This document shows positions 5,881 to 6,194 of a stretch of 6,194 nt of DNA, one piece after another; the stretch's first letter is position 1, and every line of letters begins with the position of its first letter. The position numbers and the translations under genes are program-made. The notes beneath the pieces were generated by a model, which saw only the letters and a program-made list of their open reading frames with translations, made no database searches and had not been told where the DNA came from. The stretch comes from RGIG7213 sp045652135 (GTDB lineage Bacteria; Bacillota; Clostridia; Oscillospirales; CAG-272). The stretch lies in contig JAZRTS010000059.1 of the NCBI GenBank assembly GCA_045652135.1, forward strand, positions 1 through 6,194. Direction: 5' to 3'.

Positions 5881-6194
5881 AATTTATCTCCCCTTCGTTT
5901 GGATACACTGAAATCTCAATATCAAATTTTTTAAGTATTTCAGACAAACATTCAACTGCAATTATTTCCGAATAATAGTGTCCCGCACCTATGGAGCCGA
6001 TGCCTGCATCGTAGGCATCTATCATTGCGTGATGCTTTATTTCTCCCGATATGAATGTGTCAGCACCAACGCTTTTTGCCCCTTCTGCACCTTCGCTGAA
6101 AGATCCGCATACAATAACGGCTTTTTCTACCTTATTATTGGGATTTGAATATACAGGACAAGGGCAGTTCGTTATTTTTTTTACCGCTTCAACA
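5870..6194 (-). CDS. NIF3-like dinuclear metal protein, C-terminal part
   Basis: The gene enters from the right edge, so its start lies outside the window; 107 complete codons precede the TGA at 5870-5872. The visible part contains ADTFISGEIKHHAMIDA (residues 44-60 of the fragment) and SIGAGHYYSEIIAVE (67-81). These are the paired C-terminal motifs of the NIF3/YqfO/YbgI (DUF34) family, in which the His and Glu of GHYxxE help hold two metal ions. The earlier AVIVCGSFSEGAEGAKSVGADTF stretch fits the G-S/G-rich loop that comes before them. Members are hexameric toroids of unsettled biochemical role, sometimes annotated as GTP cyclohydrolase I type 2, which is not well supported. The end overlaps the rqcH start by 11 bp. 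Whether the protein has the extra middle domain of YqfO cannot be told. In Firmicutes this gene often follows trmK, which may lie just outside the window. Confidence 0.88.
   Translation of the reverse strand, partial: VEAVKKITNCPCPVYSNPNNKVEKAVIVCGSFSEGAEGAKSVGADTFISGEIKHHAMIDAYDAGIGSIGAGHYYSEIIAVECLSEILKKFDIEISVYPNEGEINYAV
5888..5895 (-). promoter_or_regulatory. Shine-Dalgarno of rqcH
   Basis: AAGGGGAG on the - strand ends 7 bases before the ATG at 5880. It lies inside the last codons of the NIF3-like gene (residues PNEGE), so translating ribosomes of that gene pass over it. This fixes the rqcH start and points to coupled expression. Confidence 0.85.

Noticed and set aside
5435..5911. + strand open frame of 158 codons opposite rqcH
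   Set aside because: Antisense shadow of the conserved NFACT-N domain, with no recognisable family features.
1..6194. CRISPR array, tRNA/rRNA, toxin-antitoxin or phage-defence cassette
   Set aside because: No regular repeat-spacer pattern, RNA gene hallmark, or paired small toxin/antitoxin genes were seen. The exonuclease alone is not evidence of defence.

Overview
The window looks like a chromosomal segment from a low- to mid-GC anaerobic Firmicute of the Clostridia type. The basis is protein character (an RqcH/NFACT protein, a NIF3-like protein, a RimK-type ATP-grasp ligase, a DnaQ-like exonuclease), strong purine-rich ribosome binding sites, AT-rich spacers and densely packed short-gap or overlapping genes. 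No species can be named from the sequence. I found no rRNA or tRNA gene, CRISPR array, transposase or integrase.

Layout. (1) Bases 1-703 hold one small gene (75-542) for a two-helix membrane protein with a probable bacterial PH-like domain, behind a near-perfect Shine-Dalgarno. After it comes about 160 bp of non-coding DNA with short repeats, a seven-C tract and a strong imperfect hairpin (608-642). This block looks richer in G+C than what follows. (2) Bases 704-3397 hold a probable three-gene + strand operon behind a TATAAT box: a DEDDh exonuclease (736-1434), a ten-helix acyltransferase-3 membrane protein (1453-2511) and a RimK-like ATP-grasp ligase (2525-3397), with gaps of 18 and 13 bp. 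(3) A 14-bp-stem hairpin (3397-3433) acts as a shared terminator between convergent operons. (4) Bases 3432-6194 hold a - strand operon, read right to left: the 3' end of a NIF3-like gene (cut by the window edge), a full-length rqcH homologue and a HAD-family hydrolase. Each junction overlaps, by 11 and 14 bp.

How the genes work together. The rqcH homologue is the best understood gene. It keeps the Asp97-Arg98 pair that RqcH needs to bind tRNA for C-terminal alanine tailing of stalled nascent chains, so ribosome rescue is likely active here. The NIF3-like and HAD proteins are translationally coupled to it but have no established role in that pathway. The + strand operon joins a nuclease, a membrane acyl-transfer enzyme and a peptide-bond-forming ligase. 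Their joint purpose is not evident. The two likeliest readings are a small surface- or metabolite-modification pair (acyltransferase plus ligase) beside a housekeeping exonuclease, or simple co-transcription. I did not find convincing evidence of a wholly new system. The most unusual items are the 1-703 block, the acyltransferase/ligase pair and the HAD protein with a non-canonical motif I.
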